A DNA stretch of 64,000 nucleotides from Sedimenticola hydrogenitrophicus (GTDB lineage Bacteria > Pseudomonadota > Gammaproteobacteria > Chromatiales > Chromatiaceae), in assembly GCF_029017505.1 (NCBI RefSeq), contig NZ_JAQGEI010000007.1, forward strand, positions 62,001 through 126,000, written 5' to 3'. The notes under the pieces were generated by a model. It was not told the DNA's origin. It made no database searches and was given only the letters and a program-made list of their open reading frames with translations. Of this stretch, positions 38,057 to 45,645 are shown piece by piece; the first letter of the stretch is position 1; each line of letters opens with the position of its first letter. The translations under genes were made by a program, and so were the position numbers.

Positions 38057-38163
38057 TTTCGATCGCACGCGTTGTGGAGACATTCCACGATGACTCGAAG
38101 GACCGCCAGGAAACTCTCCACCTCGTCTTCGCTCGATACCACATCACAATCTTTTTCTGTCAT
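38053..38163 (-). CDS. possible 36-residue upstream peptide
   Basis: Starts ATG at 38163 and reads MTEKDCDVVSSEDEVESFLA, then a short helix ending HNACDRK. Its stop overlaps the protease ATG, which would couple translation. The ribosome site is weak and I know no homolog; it could be chance. Confidence 0.25.
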   Translation of the reverse strand: MTEKDCDVVSSEDEVESFLAVLRVIVECLHNACDRK

Positions 38164-38254
38164 CGCCGCGTAGGCTTAGCTGATGGCATTGACACTCCCC
38201 CGATGCCCGGAATCAGCCGTACCGGCCCACGGGTTTGGTTGTGTGCTTAAAAAA

Positions 38255-39727
38255 TCAACACCCCACCGTCTCCACAGACCATTCACCGGGGTCCACACCC
38301 TGGTCTGCCGCGGCCCTTAGCAGGCTGTTCAGCCACGCCTTGGGACCGGCAATGTAGATCTCGGTGCGCGGGTTCTGTTCCACGGCCTGGATGATCTGGT
38401 CCGCCAGTTGATCGGCCGGGATGGATGCCTCGGTGCTGCGGTACTGGAAGTTGTCCAGGGCGTCATTCCAGGAGCGGCAGAGTCGTTCCAGGGAGGAGCC
38501 GGGCGGGCTTCCGCCCACCAGGATCAGCGAGATTTCTTCGGCATCATCGATGGTGATGGCCTGCTCCACCAGGCTCTTGATCGGCGCCAGGCCGCCGCCT
38601 TTGGCGACAAACAGTACCGGGCGCCTGGAGTCTTCATGCAGCAGGAAATCGCCATCCGGACCTTCAAGCAGCAGGGTCTGTTCCGCCAGGCCACCCTGGA
38701 ACACCGTTGCTTCCAGGGGTGAACCGATGCCGGAAAAGACCAGGAACAGCAGATTGCGACCGTCGCATGGACAACTGGCGATGTAGAGACTGTCACTGAC
38801 ACCATCTTCGCTGGTCACCCTGACCCGCTGTCCAGCCTTGAAGCGGAGCGACTGGGTACGCGGTGTCTGCACATGCAGCACCGCCAGTTCGGGGCTCTCC
38901 CGTTCCAGCTTGCGCACCCCGGCGCGAATCACCTGATGGGGCAACCGGTCGCTGACCGTGGCCTCGCTGGCCTCGATTACCAGGTCGGAGATCGCGGTGT
39001 TGGAACAGGCCAGGATATAGCCTTCGGCCTGCTCCTTGGCACTCAGGACATAGTCGTGCTGGCGCAGTTGGCGCACGGCGCCCGAAACCACCCGGCACTT
39101 GCAGGCGCCGCAGTTGCCGCTGGTGCAGCCGTAGTCGAGATAGAGGCCGGCCTTGAGCCCCGCCTCCAGGATCGAGTCGTTGCCTTCGATGAAGTACTCG
39201 TGGCCACTCGGCTGCAGGCGCACACTGGCGGTAACGATCTTCAACAGGGCGTCCTTGGCGAACAGGCGCGCCTTGGCGTCACTTGCCCGGTCCAGTCGGT
39301 TTCTGGCGCCGGCCAGTTTACCAATGCACTGCTTGATCGCCGCGCGCAACACCGGCTCCGGTTTCTCCAGCGCGTTTCGCAGATCGCTGACGGTTTCATC
39401 CAATAAGGCTTCGGAGGTGTTGAGGGCCGATTTGGTCCGTACCAGGGTGTACTGAAACTCGTGCAGCCGCTGCATCAGGACCTGCGGGTCGGGCATCCAG
39501 CCGTCGCTGTAGTGGGTCTTGGGGCGCGCCTCGCTCTTGATGCGCAGAACCCGCTCCAGGACCGGGTCGTCATCCAGATTGATATGGGGATAGAGGCTCA
39601 GCAGGTCCTCGACGGCGATCTCGCCTTCAAAGGTTTTAACCCGCTCTTTTCTGATTCTTTTCTGCAGTTCGCCGCGCGTGACATCCGCGAGACGCGCGGC
39701 CCGGGAAAGTGATAACAGTTGCGGCAT
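38255..39727 (-). CDS. HTH-coiled coil-[2Fe-2S] ferredoxin-flavin reductase fusion
   Basis: 490 residues in four parts. Residues 1-60 look like a small MerR/excisionase-type HTH (LSRAARLADVTRGELQKRIR). Residues 75-155 are helical and coiled-coil-like (FQYTLVRTKSALNTSEALLD). A plant-type ferredoxin domain carries Cys201, Cys206 and Cys209 (CTSGNCGACKC) and a fourth cysteine in YILACSN. The rest is a ferredoxin-NADP reductase module with FAD site (LRFKAGQRVRVT) and nucleotide site (VLFVAKGGGLAPIKSLVEQA, IYIAGPKAW). The electron-transfer half resembles reductases of ring-hydroxylating oxygenases, but no oxygenase is nearby. GGAGGG sets the start at 39727. A redox-responsive regulator is inference. 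Confidence 0.85.
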   Translation of the reverse strand: MPQLLSLSRAARLADVTRGELQKRIRKERVKTFEGEIAVEDLLSLYPHINLDDDPVLERVLRIKSEARPKTHYSDGWMPDPQVLMQRLHEFQYTLVRTKSALNTSEALLDETVSDLRNALEKPEPVLRAAIKQCIGKLAGARNRLDRASDAKARLFAKDALLKIVTASVRLQPSGHEYFIEGNDSILEAGLKAGLYLDYGCTSGNCGACKCRVVSGAVRQLRQHDYVLSAKEQAEGYILACSNTAISDLVIEASEATVSDRLPHQVIRAGVRKLERESPELAVLHVQTPRTQSLRFKAGQRVRVTSEDGVSDSLYIASCPCDGRNLLFLVFSGIGSPLEATVFQGGLAEQTLLLEGPDGDFLLHEDSRRPVLFVAKGGGLAPIKSLVEQAITIDDAEEISLILVGGSPPGSSLERLCRSWNDALDNFQYRSTEASIPADQLADQIIQAVEQNPRTEIYIAGPKAWLNSLLRAAADQGVDPGEWSVETVGC

Positions 39728-39784
39728 ACGGCTTCCCTCCTGATTCACTGTCAAGGCAATATAGCAGTTCCCATACCGTTAGTA

Positions 39785-39950
39785 ACTCAAGTTTCGGAGT
39801 TCAGTTCCAGACACCGGGCGGGCCACCCCCTTGCCGCGACACGCTGTGAATACTTCCCTGTACGCTCGGCGTCGGCATCCCTGCCTCCGACGGTCCCGGC
39901 AAGGGGGTAGCCCGCCCTGAACGACGCCTTTTGAACTCCGAAACTTGAGT
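39785..39950. mobile_element. MITE-like element with 5-bp target-site duplication
   Basis: Perfect 19-base terminal inverted repeats, ACTCAAGTTTCGGAGTTCA at the left end and its complement at the right (39932-39950). The pentamer TAGTA flanks both ends (39780-39784 and 39951-39955). Inner arms GGGCGGGCCACCCCCTTGCCG and CGGCAAGGGGGTAGCCCGCCC, less one base each, extend the hairpin. No coding frame. Confidence 0.88.
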
Positions 39951-40057
39951 TAGTAAGCCTGAGAACCGCCGCGAGCAACGACAGCCGGCGTCGTTGCCCG
40001 TAGCATGTCACCAGCTACACTCTAATCAGGCAGAATAAGAAAATACGGTTTCAAGCT

Positions 40058-40447
40058 ATGAACGAAACAGGCGAACAACCGGGGATGCAACTGGCGATCA
40101 TGGCGCAGGCGCTGTTCCTGGCCAACCTGTTGCTGCTGCCCGGCGTCTGCTTTCTCTGGCTCGCCTATCTCTATTTCAAGCACCGCCACAGCGCCCCGCC
40201 CCTGGCCCGCTGCCATCTGGAGCAGACCTTCATCGCCAGCCTCATCGGCGGCGTGTTGCTGGTGTTCGCCAACCTGGCGATCCTCTGGCTGGGGGGCTAT
40301 CGCAGCGCCAACACCTGGATGGTGCTGATCCTCTATTTCACCACGGTACATTCCACCCTGGTGCTGCTGGGTATCGTGGGGCTGGCCAAGGCGATGGCCG
40401 GAAACGAGTACCGCTTCCCGCTGATTGGCCGGCTCGGTTTCAACTGA
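40058..40447 (+). CDS. small conserved membrane protein
   Basis: 129 residues with three to four hydrophobic helices (ALFLANLLLLPGVCFLWLAY, FIASLIGGVLLVFANLAILW, MVLILYFTTVHSTLVLLGIV). The C-terminal YRFPLIGRLGFN resembles the end of DUF4870-type small membrane proteins; this is a weak likeness. The ribosome site is poor. Function unknown. It lies upstream of the MarR-GNAT gene on the same strand but is separated by 149 bases and an operator-like palindrome. Confidence 0.65.
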   Translation: MNETGEQPGMQLAIMAQALFLANLLLLPGVCFLWLAYLYFKHRHSAPPLARCHLEQTFIASLIGGVLLVFANLAILWLGGYRSANTWMVLILYFTTVHSTLVLLGIVGLAKAMAGNEYRFPLIGRLGFN

Positions 40448-40537
40448 ACAAGCAGCGTCAACCGGGGTCGTACCATCCGACGCGAAGATCGACTTCGCCC
40501 CTGCGTTCAACTTCCTCAGGCAAGCGGGTTTATTTTT

Positions 40538-40552
40538 GTTGACTATGTCAAC
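40538..40552. promoter_or_regulatory. operator-like palindrome upstream of MarR-GNAT gene
   Basis: GTTGACTATGTCAAC, a perfect 6-base inverted repeat around TAT, 45 bases before the start codon. TTGACT inside it could also serve as a -35 box, which would fit autorepression. The MarR site assignment is inference. Confidence 0.5.
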
Positions 40553-40596
40553 TAATTGGTTGCATATTAACGGCACATACGCAGGGAGATCAGCCG

Positions 40597-41520
40597 ATGA
40601 GCAGCGACCAGGCAGCAGACAGAATCGACCGGATCCGGGTTTTCAACCGGTTCTATACCCGCCAAATCGGCATTCTCGACGAATGTTTTCTCGGTGAACC
40701 GTACAGCCTGCCGGAGATCCGCGTGCTGTTCGAGGTGGCCCGGGACAGCAGCACCACCGCCACCTCGCTGGCGGATTATCTGCGCATGGACCCGGGCTAT
40801 GTGAGCCGGATACTCGCCAAGTTGCTGGAGCGGGGGCTATTGCAGCGCGACGCCGACCCCGGGGACAGGCGCCGCAAACAACTCACCCTGACATCGCGCG
40901 GCGAGGCCCAGCTGAAGTCGCTCGACGGGTTGGCACGGGAGAGCATGCAGCTCCTGCTCAAGCCCCTGCCGCCGGACCAGCAGGACGAACTGATCGCCGC
41001 CATGACACGTATCCGTCACCTGCTGGAGTCCGACAGCCGGCACGTGGTGCTGATCCGACCGCTGAAACTGGGTGATCTCGGCACCATCATCAACCGCCAT
41101 GCCGTACTCTATGCCACCGAGTACGGCTGGGACCAGAGCTTTGAGCGCACGGTGCTGGATGTGCTCTCGGCCTTTGCCAGCAACTATGACCCGCAACGTG
41201 AACGCGGCTGGGTGACGGAGGTGGACGGGCAGTTCGCCGGCAGTATCTTCGCCGTCAAGGAGGATGAGACCACGGCGCGGCTGCGTGCGCTACTGGTGGA
41301 ACCGCGCTTTCGCGGTCTGCAACTCGGCCGTCGGTTGATCGAGCAGTGCGTCGATTTCTGCCGCCAGGCCGGCTACCGGCGGATCACCCTGTGGACCTGT
41401 GCCGACCTGACCCAGGCGCGCAAGCTCTACACCAAGGCGGGGTTCAGCTGCAGCGGCGCCTGGCAGGAGAAGCAGTTCGGCACCGAGATCATCAGCGAGA
41501 GCTGGGATATGGAGTTGTAA
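40597..41520 (+). CDS. MarR regulator fused to GNAT acetyltransferase
   Basis: 307 residues. Residues 1-150 are a MarR winged helix (SLPEIRVLFEVARDSSTTAT, MDPGYVSRILAKLLERGLLQ, DPGDRRRKQLTLT wing). Residues 155-307 are a GNAT domain whose acetyl-CoA loop is VEPRFRGLQLGRRLIEQCVD, ending YTKAGFSCSG. Such fusions are known; they may sense and modify the same small molecule, but the substrate is unknown. An operator-like palindrome lies just upstream. The 3' end overlaps the convergent decarboxylase gene by 29 bases. Confidence 0.9.
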   Translation: MSSDQAADRIDRIRVFNRFYTRQIGILDECFLGEPYSLPEIRVLFEVARDSSTTATSLADYLRMDPGYVSRILAKLLERGLLQRDADPGDRRRKQLTLTSRGEAQLKSLDGLARESMQLLLKPLPPDQQDELIAAMTRIRHLLESDSRHVVLIRPLKLGDLGTIINRHAVLYATEYGWDQSFERTVLDVLSAFASNYDPQRERGWVTEVDGQFAGSIFAVKEDETTARLRALLVEPRFRGLQLGRRLIEQCVDFCRQAGYRRITLWTCADLTQARKLYTKAGFSCSGAWQEKQFGTEIISESWDMEL

Positions 41521-43138
41521 CCATCCCGCTGCGCCGTCCCTGGGCCTCGATGAAACGCTGCAGGGTGGCGCTGCGAGCGTCCGTAGCCAGCATGATCTCG
41601 ATCAGCTGGAAGCGGCCCCGGGCCGCCACCGCCCGCTCCAATGCCGCTTGCAGTTCGGCGCGACTGCCGACCCGTACCCCGTCGCCCCCCAGCGGCCCGC
41701 ACATCTCGGCAAAGCGCCAGTCATCCAGGTGGTTGAAACTGCTCTCCGGCTGGAAGGTGGCCAGCATGCCCCAGCAGCTGTTGTTGAACAGCAGCACGAT
41801 CGGGTCCCAGCCGTAGCGGCGGCAATTGCCCAGCTCCCAACCGGTCATCTGGAACGCCCCGTCGCCCACCAGGATGATCGGCCGCTCGCCGCTGGCGGCC
41901 TGCAGACCCAGTCCCGCCGGCACGCCGAAACCCATGGTGGCGTAGTAGCCCGGCGCCACCAATTGGGTGTTGTCCATCTCCATAGCGGTGAACAGGCAGT
42001 CGCCGATATCCGAGGCGATCGGCATGGGACCGTAGCGATCGAACAGGTCATTCACCGCCCGGGCGATATCGGTGGGCACGATGGCCGCATCGTCCACCAC
42101 CAGGCCACGAGGATAGTCGGGTTTCAGCGGGGTCGCATGGTGGGTGTTGGACGCGGTCTGGCGCAGCAGTTCGTCCACCAGCTCGGCCAGGGAGAGTGCC
42201 CGGTACAGGTGATACCCCACCGCCACCTCGCGGTCCGCGGCATTCACGGTATGGCGGATATCCAGCCGTCTGGCGGATACGCCAAAATTGGTGTCGCAGA
42301 CGATCACCCCCAGCATCAGCAGCTGATCCGACTCCTCCACCGTCTCACTGACTGTGGGATCACCGGCCATGCCGATATAGGAGCCGATCAGCTGGCAATC
42401 GGCATGGGAGAACAGGCCGCGCCCCATAAACGAGGTGGCCACCGGCAGTCGCAGGCGGCGCGACAGCTCCGCCACCTTCTCCTCCAGGCCGTAACGGCGC
42501 ACCTCCACTCCGGCCAGGATCACCGGCCGTTGCGCCGCCGCAAGCCGCGCCAGGATCTCCCCGGCACAGGCGGCGAGCGCCCGGGGATCGCCCACGGAGG
42601 GCTCCAGCAGCGGGACGGCATCACAGGGACTGTTCACCCGATCACGCGGAAACTCGATATAGACCGGACGCGACTGCTCCAGGCAGTTGCGCAATACCCG
42701 GGCGATCTTGTCCGGTGCCGTGCGCGGGTCGTCCAGCACGGCCTGGTCACAGGTGAATTCCTTGAACACCTGGTGCTGGGAAGCGAGACTCTTCACCTGA
42801 TGATGCAGCAACAGGTCGCCCTGCAGCTCGGCAATGCCGGGGGCACCGGAGATCACCACCAGGGGCGACTTCTCGGAGTAGGCACAGGCCACGCTGTTGA
42901 CCATGTTGAAGGCACCGGCGCCGTAGGTGACCACCGCCACCCCGAGTGAGCCACGGTAGCGCGCCGTGGCGTCGGCGGCGAAACCGACCCCCGGCTCATG
43001 GCTCAGGGTATAGAACGGCAGGATGCCGGACTGCTCAATCACCTTGAAGAACGGCAGCGCGAAGTCCCCGGGTATCCCGAACAACTCCCGTGCGCCGTGT
43101 CGCTTCAAACCGTCCAGCAGTGCCTCGGCCAGTGTCAT
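41492..43138 (-). CDS. phenylpyruvate/indolepyruvate decarboxylase (TPP enzyme)
   Basis: Thiamine diphosphate enzyme that decarboxylates an aromatic 2-keto acid to the aldehyde, as in the Ehrlich pathway or auxin synthesis. 548 residues. The cofactor-activating glutamate is Glu48 in TLSHEPGVGFAADATAR, and the TPP/Mg motif is GDGAFQMTGWELGNCRRYG through FNNSCWGML. The active-site sequence ATARYRGSLGVAVVTYGAGA is typical of the IPDC/PPDC group. The third of three consecutive ATGs (43138) has the best spacing to GGAGAG. The divergent Lrp gene at 43353 is the likely regulator. Benzoylformate decarboxylase or another 2-keto acid specificity cannot be excluded. Confidence 0.88.
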   Translation of the reverse strand: MTLAEALLDGLKRHGARELFGIPGDFALPFFKVIEQSGILPFYTLSHEPGVGFAADATARYRGSLGVAVVTYGAGAFNMVNSVACAYSEKSPLVVISGAPGIAELQGDLLLHHQVKSLASQHQVFKEFTCDQAVLDDPRTAPDKIARVLRNCLEQSRPVYIEFPRDRVNSPCDAVPLLEPSVGDPRALAACAGEILARLAAAQRPVILAGVEVRRYGLEEKVAELSRRLRLPVATSFMGRGLFSHADCQLIGSYIGMAGDPTVSETVEESDQLLMLGVIVCDTNFGVSARRLDIRHTVNAADREVAVGYHLYRALSLAELVDELLRQTASNTHHATPLKPDYPRGLVVDDAAIVPTDIARAVNDLFDRYGPMPIASDIGDCLFTAMEMDNTQLVAPGYYATMGFGVPAGLGLQAASGERPIILVGDGAFQMTGWELGNCRRYGWDPIVLLFNNSCWGMLATFQPESSFNHLDDWRFAEMCGPLGGDGVRVGSRAELQAALERAVAARGRFQLIEIMLATDARSATLQRFIEAQGRRSGMVTTPYPSSR

Positions 43139-43238
43139 CATCATCTCTCCAGTCAGGGGTGGAAACGGCTGTCAGCATAGCGGAATTCTCATGCTGTTTT
43201 CGCGTGATTACCTGGCCTAAACCGGACCATAATGCTAC

Positions 43239-43277
43239 TTTCACGCATCTATTCTATTTTTACGCATTTTTCACGCA
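43239..43277. promoter_or_regulatory. three direct TTTYACGCA repeats in the lrp/decarboxylase gap
   Basis: TTTCACGCA at 43239, TTTTACGCA at 43258 and TTTCACGCA at 43269, spaced 19 and 11 bases apart, roughly one or two helical turns. They lie in the 214-base divergent region 76 bases before lrp. Binding by the Lrp protein is inference. Confidence 0.45.
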
Positions 43278-43352
43278 ATACCAGGGCGTTATGCACGGCT
43301 ACTTGCCTGGTTTTGCATCACCGGAACAGACCCAGCCATCGCGAGACAGACC

Positions 43353-43832
43353 ATGCCCCTCAAACTGGACAAGTACGACAGACTGATCCTGCACCATCTG
43401 CAGCAGGATGCCCGCCTCTCCCATGTCGCCCTGTCGGAGCGCATCAATCTCTCCCCCTCCCAGTGCGCCCGCCGTCTGCAGCAGTTGGAGAAGTCCGGCG
43501 TCATCACCGGTTACTCGGCGGTGATCGACCCGCAGGCCCTGGGGCTGGACGTGGTGGCGCTGATCAACATCACCCTGGAGAAACATCAGGAGAATATCGC
43601 GGCGGCATTCGAGCAGGCGGTACAGGCGCGGCCGGAGATCCTGGAGTGCCTGCTGATCACCGGTGACGGGGATTACGAGCTGCGGGTGATCGCCCGCAAC
43701 CTGCAGGGCTTCTCGCGCTTTATCTCCGAGCACCTGATGAAGATGCCCGGGGTCTCCTCCATCAAGTCGAATATCCAGCTGTCGCAGATCAAGGCGCGCG
43801 GTTCGCTGCCGCTGCTGGATCTGGAGAGCTGA
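43353..43832 (+). CDS. Lrp/AsnC-family transcriptional regulator
   Basis: 159 residues. An N-terminal HTH (DKYDRLILHHLQQDARLSHV then SERINLSPSQCARRLQQLEK) is followed by a RAM/ligand domain (VVALINITLEKHQENIAAAF, CLLITGDGDYELRVIARNLQ, LMKMPGVSSIKSNIQLSQIK). Proteins of this type bind amino acids. It diverges from a keto-acid decarboxylase, a standard arrangement when an Lrp protein controls catabolism of the matching amino acid, here probably phenylalanine, tyrosine or tryptophan. The GVSSIKSN tract is the conserved oligomer interface. Confidence 0.92.
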   Translation: MPLKLDKYDRLILHHLQQDARLSHVALSERINLSPSQCARRLQQLEKSGVITGYSAVIDPQALGLDVVALINITLEKHQENIAAAFEQAVQARPEILECLLITGDGDYELRVIARNLQGFSRFISEHLMKMPGVSSIKSNIQLSQIKARGSLPLLDLES

Positions 43833-43865
43833 GCCGATCTCACCCTGACTGACTACCGCAGGGAT

Positions 43866-44040
43866 GTAGGATGGGCGGAGGAGGTACGACGTAGCCCATC
43901 GAACAGACAGGCACGCTTCGCACATATTGCCCGATGCACAACGAAACCCACCGTTGGGTGGCCGGAGAACTGGTGGGTTACGCGGCGCCCGGGCGTTGCT
44001 GCAGTCGGAAAGTGTCGTGGCTGTGCGCCGCTAACCCACC
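43866..44040. repeat. composite palindromic repeat region
   Basis: GGATGGGCGG... pairs with GCCCATC near 43895, and GGTGGGTTACGCGGCGCCC (from 43972) faces GCGCCGCTAACCCACC (to 44040). The second arm family also occurs at 11736. Nothing coding lies in the 360-base gap. Confidence 0.6.
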
Positions 44041-44102
44041 CTACGGACCTCATCACCCCACCTCTGATACGGCCGAGCCGGGTGCGTAATCAGAAAAATT
44101 AT

Positions 44103-44176
44103 TCTCGCAGAGACGCAAAGCACGCAAAGTCGAGGCGTACCGGTATTTTCTTTGCGTTCTTGGCGTCTTTGCGAGA
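44103..44176. repeat. short inverted repeat, TCTCGCARAGACGC family
   Basis: 27-base arms at 44103-44129 and 44150-44176 match at about 23 positions (TCTCGCA, GACGC, ACGCAAAG blocks). It lies directly past the stop of the dienelactone hydrolase gene. Confidence 0.65.
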
Positions 44177-44192
44177 GATCAATATCGGACCG

Positions 44193-44981
44193 CTACTTGC
44201 TGTACATCTCCTCCAGCGCCTGCTGGAATGCCAGCCAGGAGAGATGATCCGCCTCCAGGTCATAGGCCAGGGGCATATCAAACCGCTGACCCACCGCGGT
44301 GGCGTCGGGATTGGTGAAAGAGTGCTTGGCCCCCGGGTAACTGGCAAACCGGTAGTTGACCCCGGCACTCTCCATTTCCGACTGGAATGCGGTTATCTGT
44401 TCCGGCTTGACGAACGGATCGGCCGCGCCATTGAACACCAGCACCTCCGCTTTCACACTGCCCGGTGTGGCCGGTGCGTCAGTTCCCAGGCTACCGTGGA
44501 AGCTGGCCACCAGGTCCAGATCAACCCCACGACGCGCCATCTCCAGCACGATGCCGCCGCCGAAACAGTAGCCGATGGCCGAGATCTGCGCGGGGTTCGC
44601 CGCCGCGTGCTGTTTCAGCAACGCCATGGCCGCTTCGAAGCGGGTGGTGGCCGCTTCCATGTTGCTGCTCACTTCACCGGCGAACTGCCCCGCATCCTTC
44701 GGGTGATCGGCCTGTTTCCCATCGCCGTACATGTCCACCGCCAGCGCGGCATAACCCATCGCGGCCAGCAGGCGTGCGCGCTTGCGGGCATACTCGTTGT
44801 GGCCCCACCACTCGTGTACCACCAGGATTCCCGGCCGCTGGCCGGTGATGGCATCGTCATAGGCCAGGTAACCCTTGAGCGTGGTATCGCCCGCCTGGTA
44901 GGTCACCTCCTCTCCCTGAACCTCCGCCTGTGCCGACCAGGCGGCCAACAGCAAGACACTCAATCCAATAATCCGGCGCAT
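44193..44981 (-). CDS. dienelactone hydrolase-family protein, exported
   Basis: Alpha/beta hydrolase of about 262 residues with signal peptide (GLSVLLLAAWSAQAE). The catalytic triad is complete: Cys139 in ISAIGYCFGGGIVLE, Asp188 in NGAADPFVKPE and His220 in YPGAKHSFTNPDA. HEWWGHNEYARKRARLLA is the family oxyanion-side motif. The start at 44981 has AAGGAGGAG just upstream; the frame runs on to 45035 without support. Dienelactone hydrolases open chlorinated-aromatic lactones, but periplasmic relatives have unknown substrates. No aromatic ring-cleavage gene is adjacent. Confidence 0.9.
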   Translation of the reverse strand: MRRIIGLSVLLLAAWSAQAEVQGEEVTYQAGDTTLKGYLAYDDAITGQRPGILVVHEWWGHNEYARKRARLLAAMGYAALAVDMYGDGKQADHPKDAGQFAGEVSSNMEAATTRFEAAMALLKQHAAANPAQISAIGYCFGGGIVLEMARRGVDLDLVASFHGSLGTDAPATPGSVKAEVLVFNGAADPFVKPEQITAFQSEMESAGVNYRFASYPGAKHSFTNPDATAVGQRFDMPLAYDLEADHLSWLAFQQALEEMYSK

Positions 44982-45142
44982 AAACTCCTCCTTATGATGT
45001 TGTTTTGGTGCACCGCGTCCGTCCGAAGTTGCCACAAACCATCAATCAGCCGATGAAACAGACCACCTGCGGATGCTTTTGGACGCCATCTAAGTCTAGT
45101 CCGGGTAATCCGTGTCACAAGCTCCGCATCCCCTTTAGTCGG

Positions 45143-45574
45143 TCACCCGCCCTTGATCACCATCACGGAGCACTTGGCGTGCTCCACCACCTTGGCGGCA
45201 CAGGAGCCGAGAAAGACCTGGGTCAACCCCTTGGCGTGGGACGGGATGACAATCAGGTCCGCATCGATCTTCTTCGCCTGCCTGAGGATCTGTTCCGGGG
45301 GATTGCCTTCGGTGATCACCGGATGGGTGACGATATCATCGGGCAGGTTGTCGCGGATGTAGCGTTTCATCACCTTGGCCACCTCCTTCATCGCCTCCTT
45401 CATCGCCTGGTCGGGAAAGAAGGAAGCCACCAGGGGCAGGCCGTATCCGGGCAATACCGTCATCACATAAATCTCCGCCTGGTGTTTGCGCGCCTCCTCG
45501 GTGGCGATTCGTAACGCCTTGACCGCCAGCTGCGTCTCCTGGAGATCGATCGGCAGCAATATTTTCTTGAACAT
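45143..45574 (-). CDS. universal stress protein (UspA family)
   Basis: 143 residues. It starts MFKKILLPIDLQETQLAVKA, with AAGGAA upstream. The C-terminal region LIVIPSHAKGLTQVFLGSCA replaces the usual GxxGxxxxxxxxxG(S/T) ATP loop with a partial match, so ATP binding is uncertain. It lies 71 bases downstream of a fused TRAP permease on the same strand. A Usp protein (TeaD) is known to regulate a TRAP transporter, so a similar role is plausible here by context. Confidence 0.88.
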   Translation of the reverse strand: MFKKILLPIDLQETQLAVKALRIATEEARKHQAEIYVMTVLPGYGLPLVASFFPDQAMKEAMKEVAKVMKRYIRDNLPDDIVTHPVITEGNPPEQILRQAKKIDADLIVIPSHAKGLTQVFLGSCAAKVVEHAKCSVMVIKGG

Positions 45575-45645
45575 AACCGGTTCCTTTTTACCAGTGACGA
45601 CCCGGGACCGACCCGGGTCGCCGACCAAGGGAGATCAGGCGGGGA

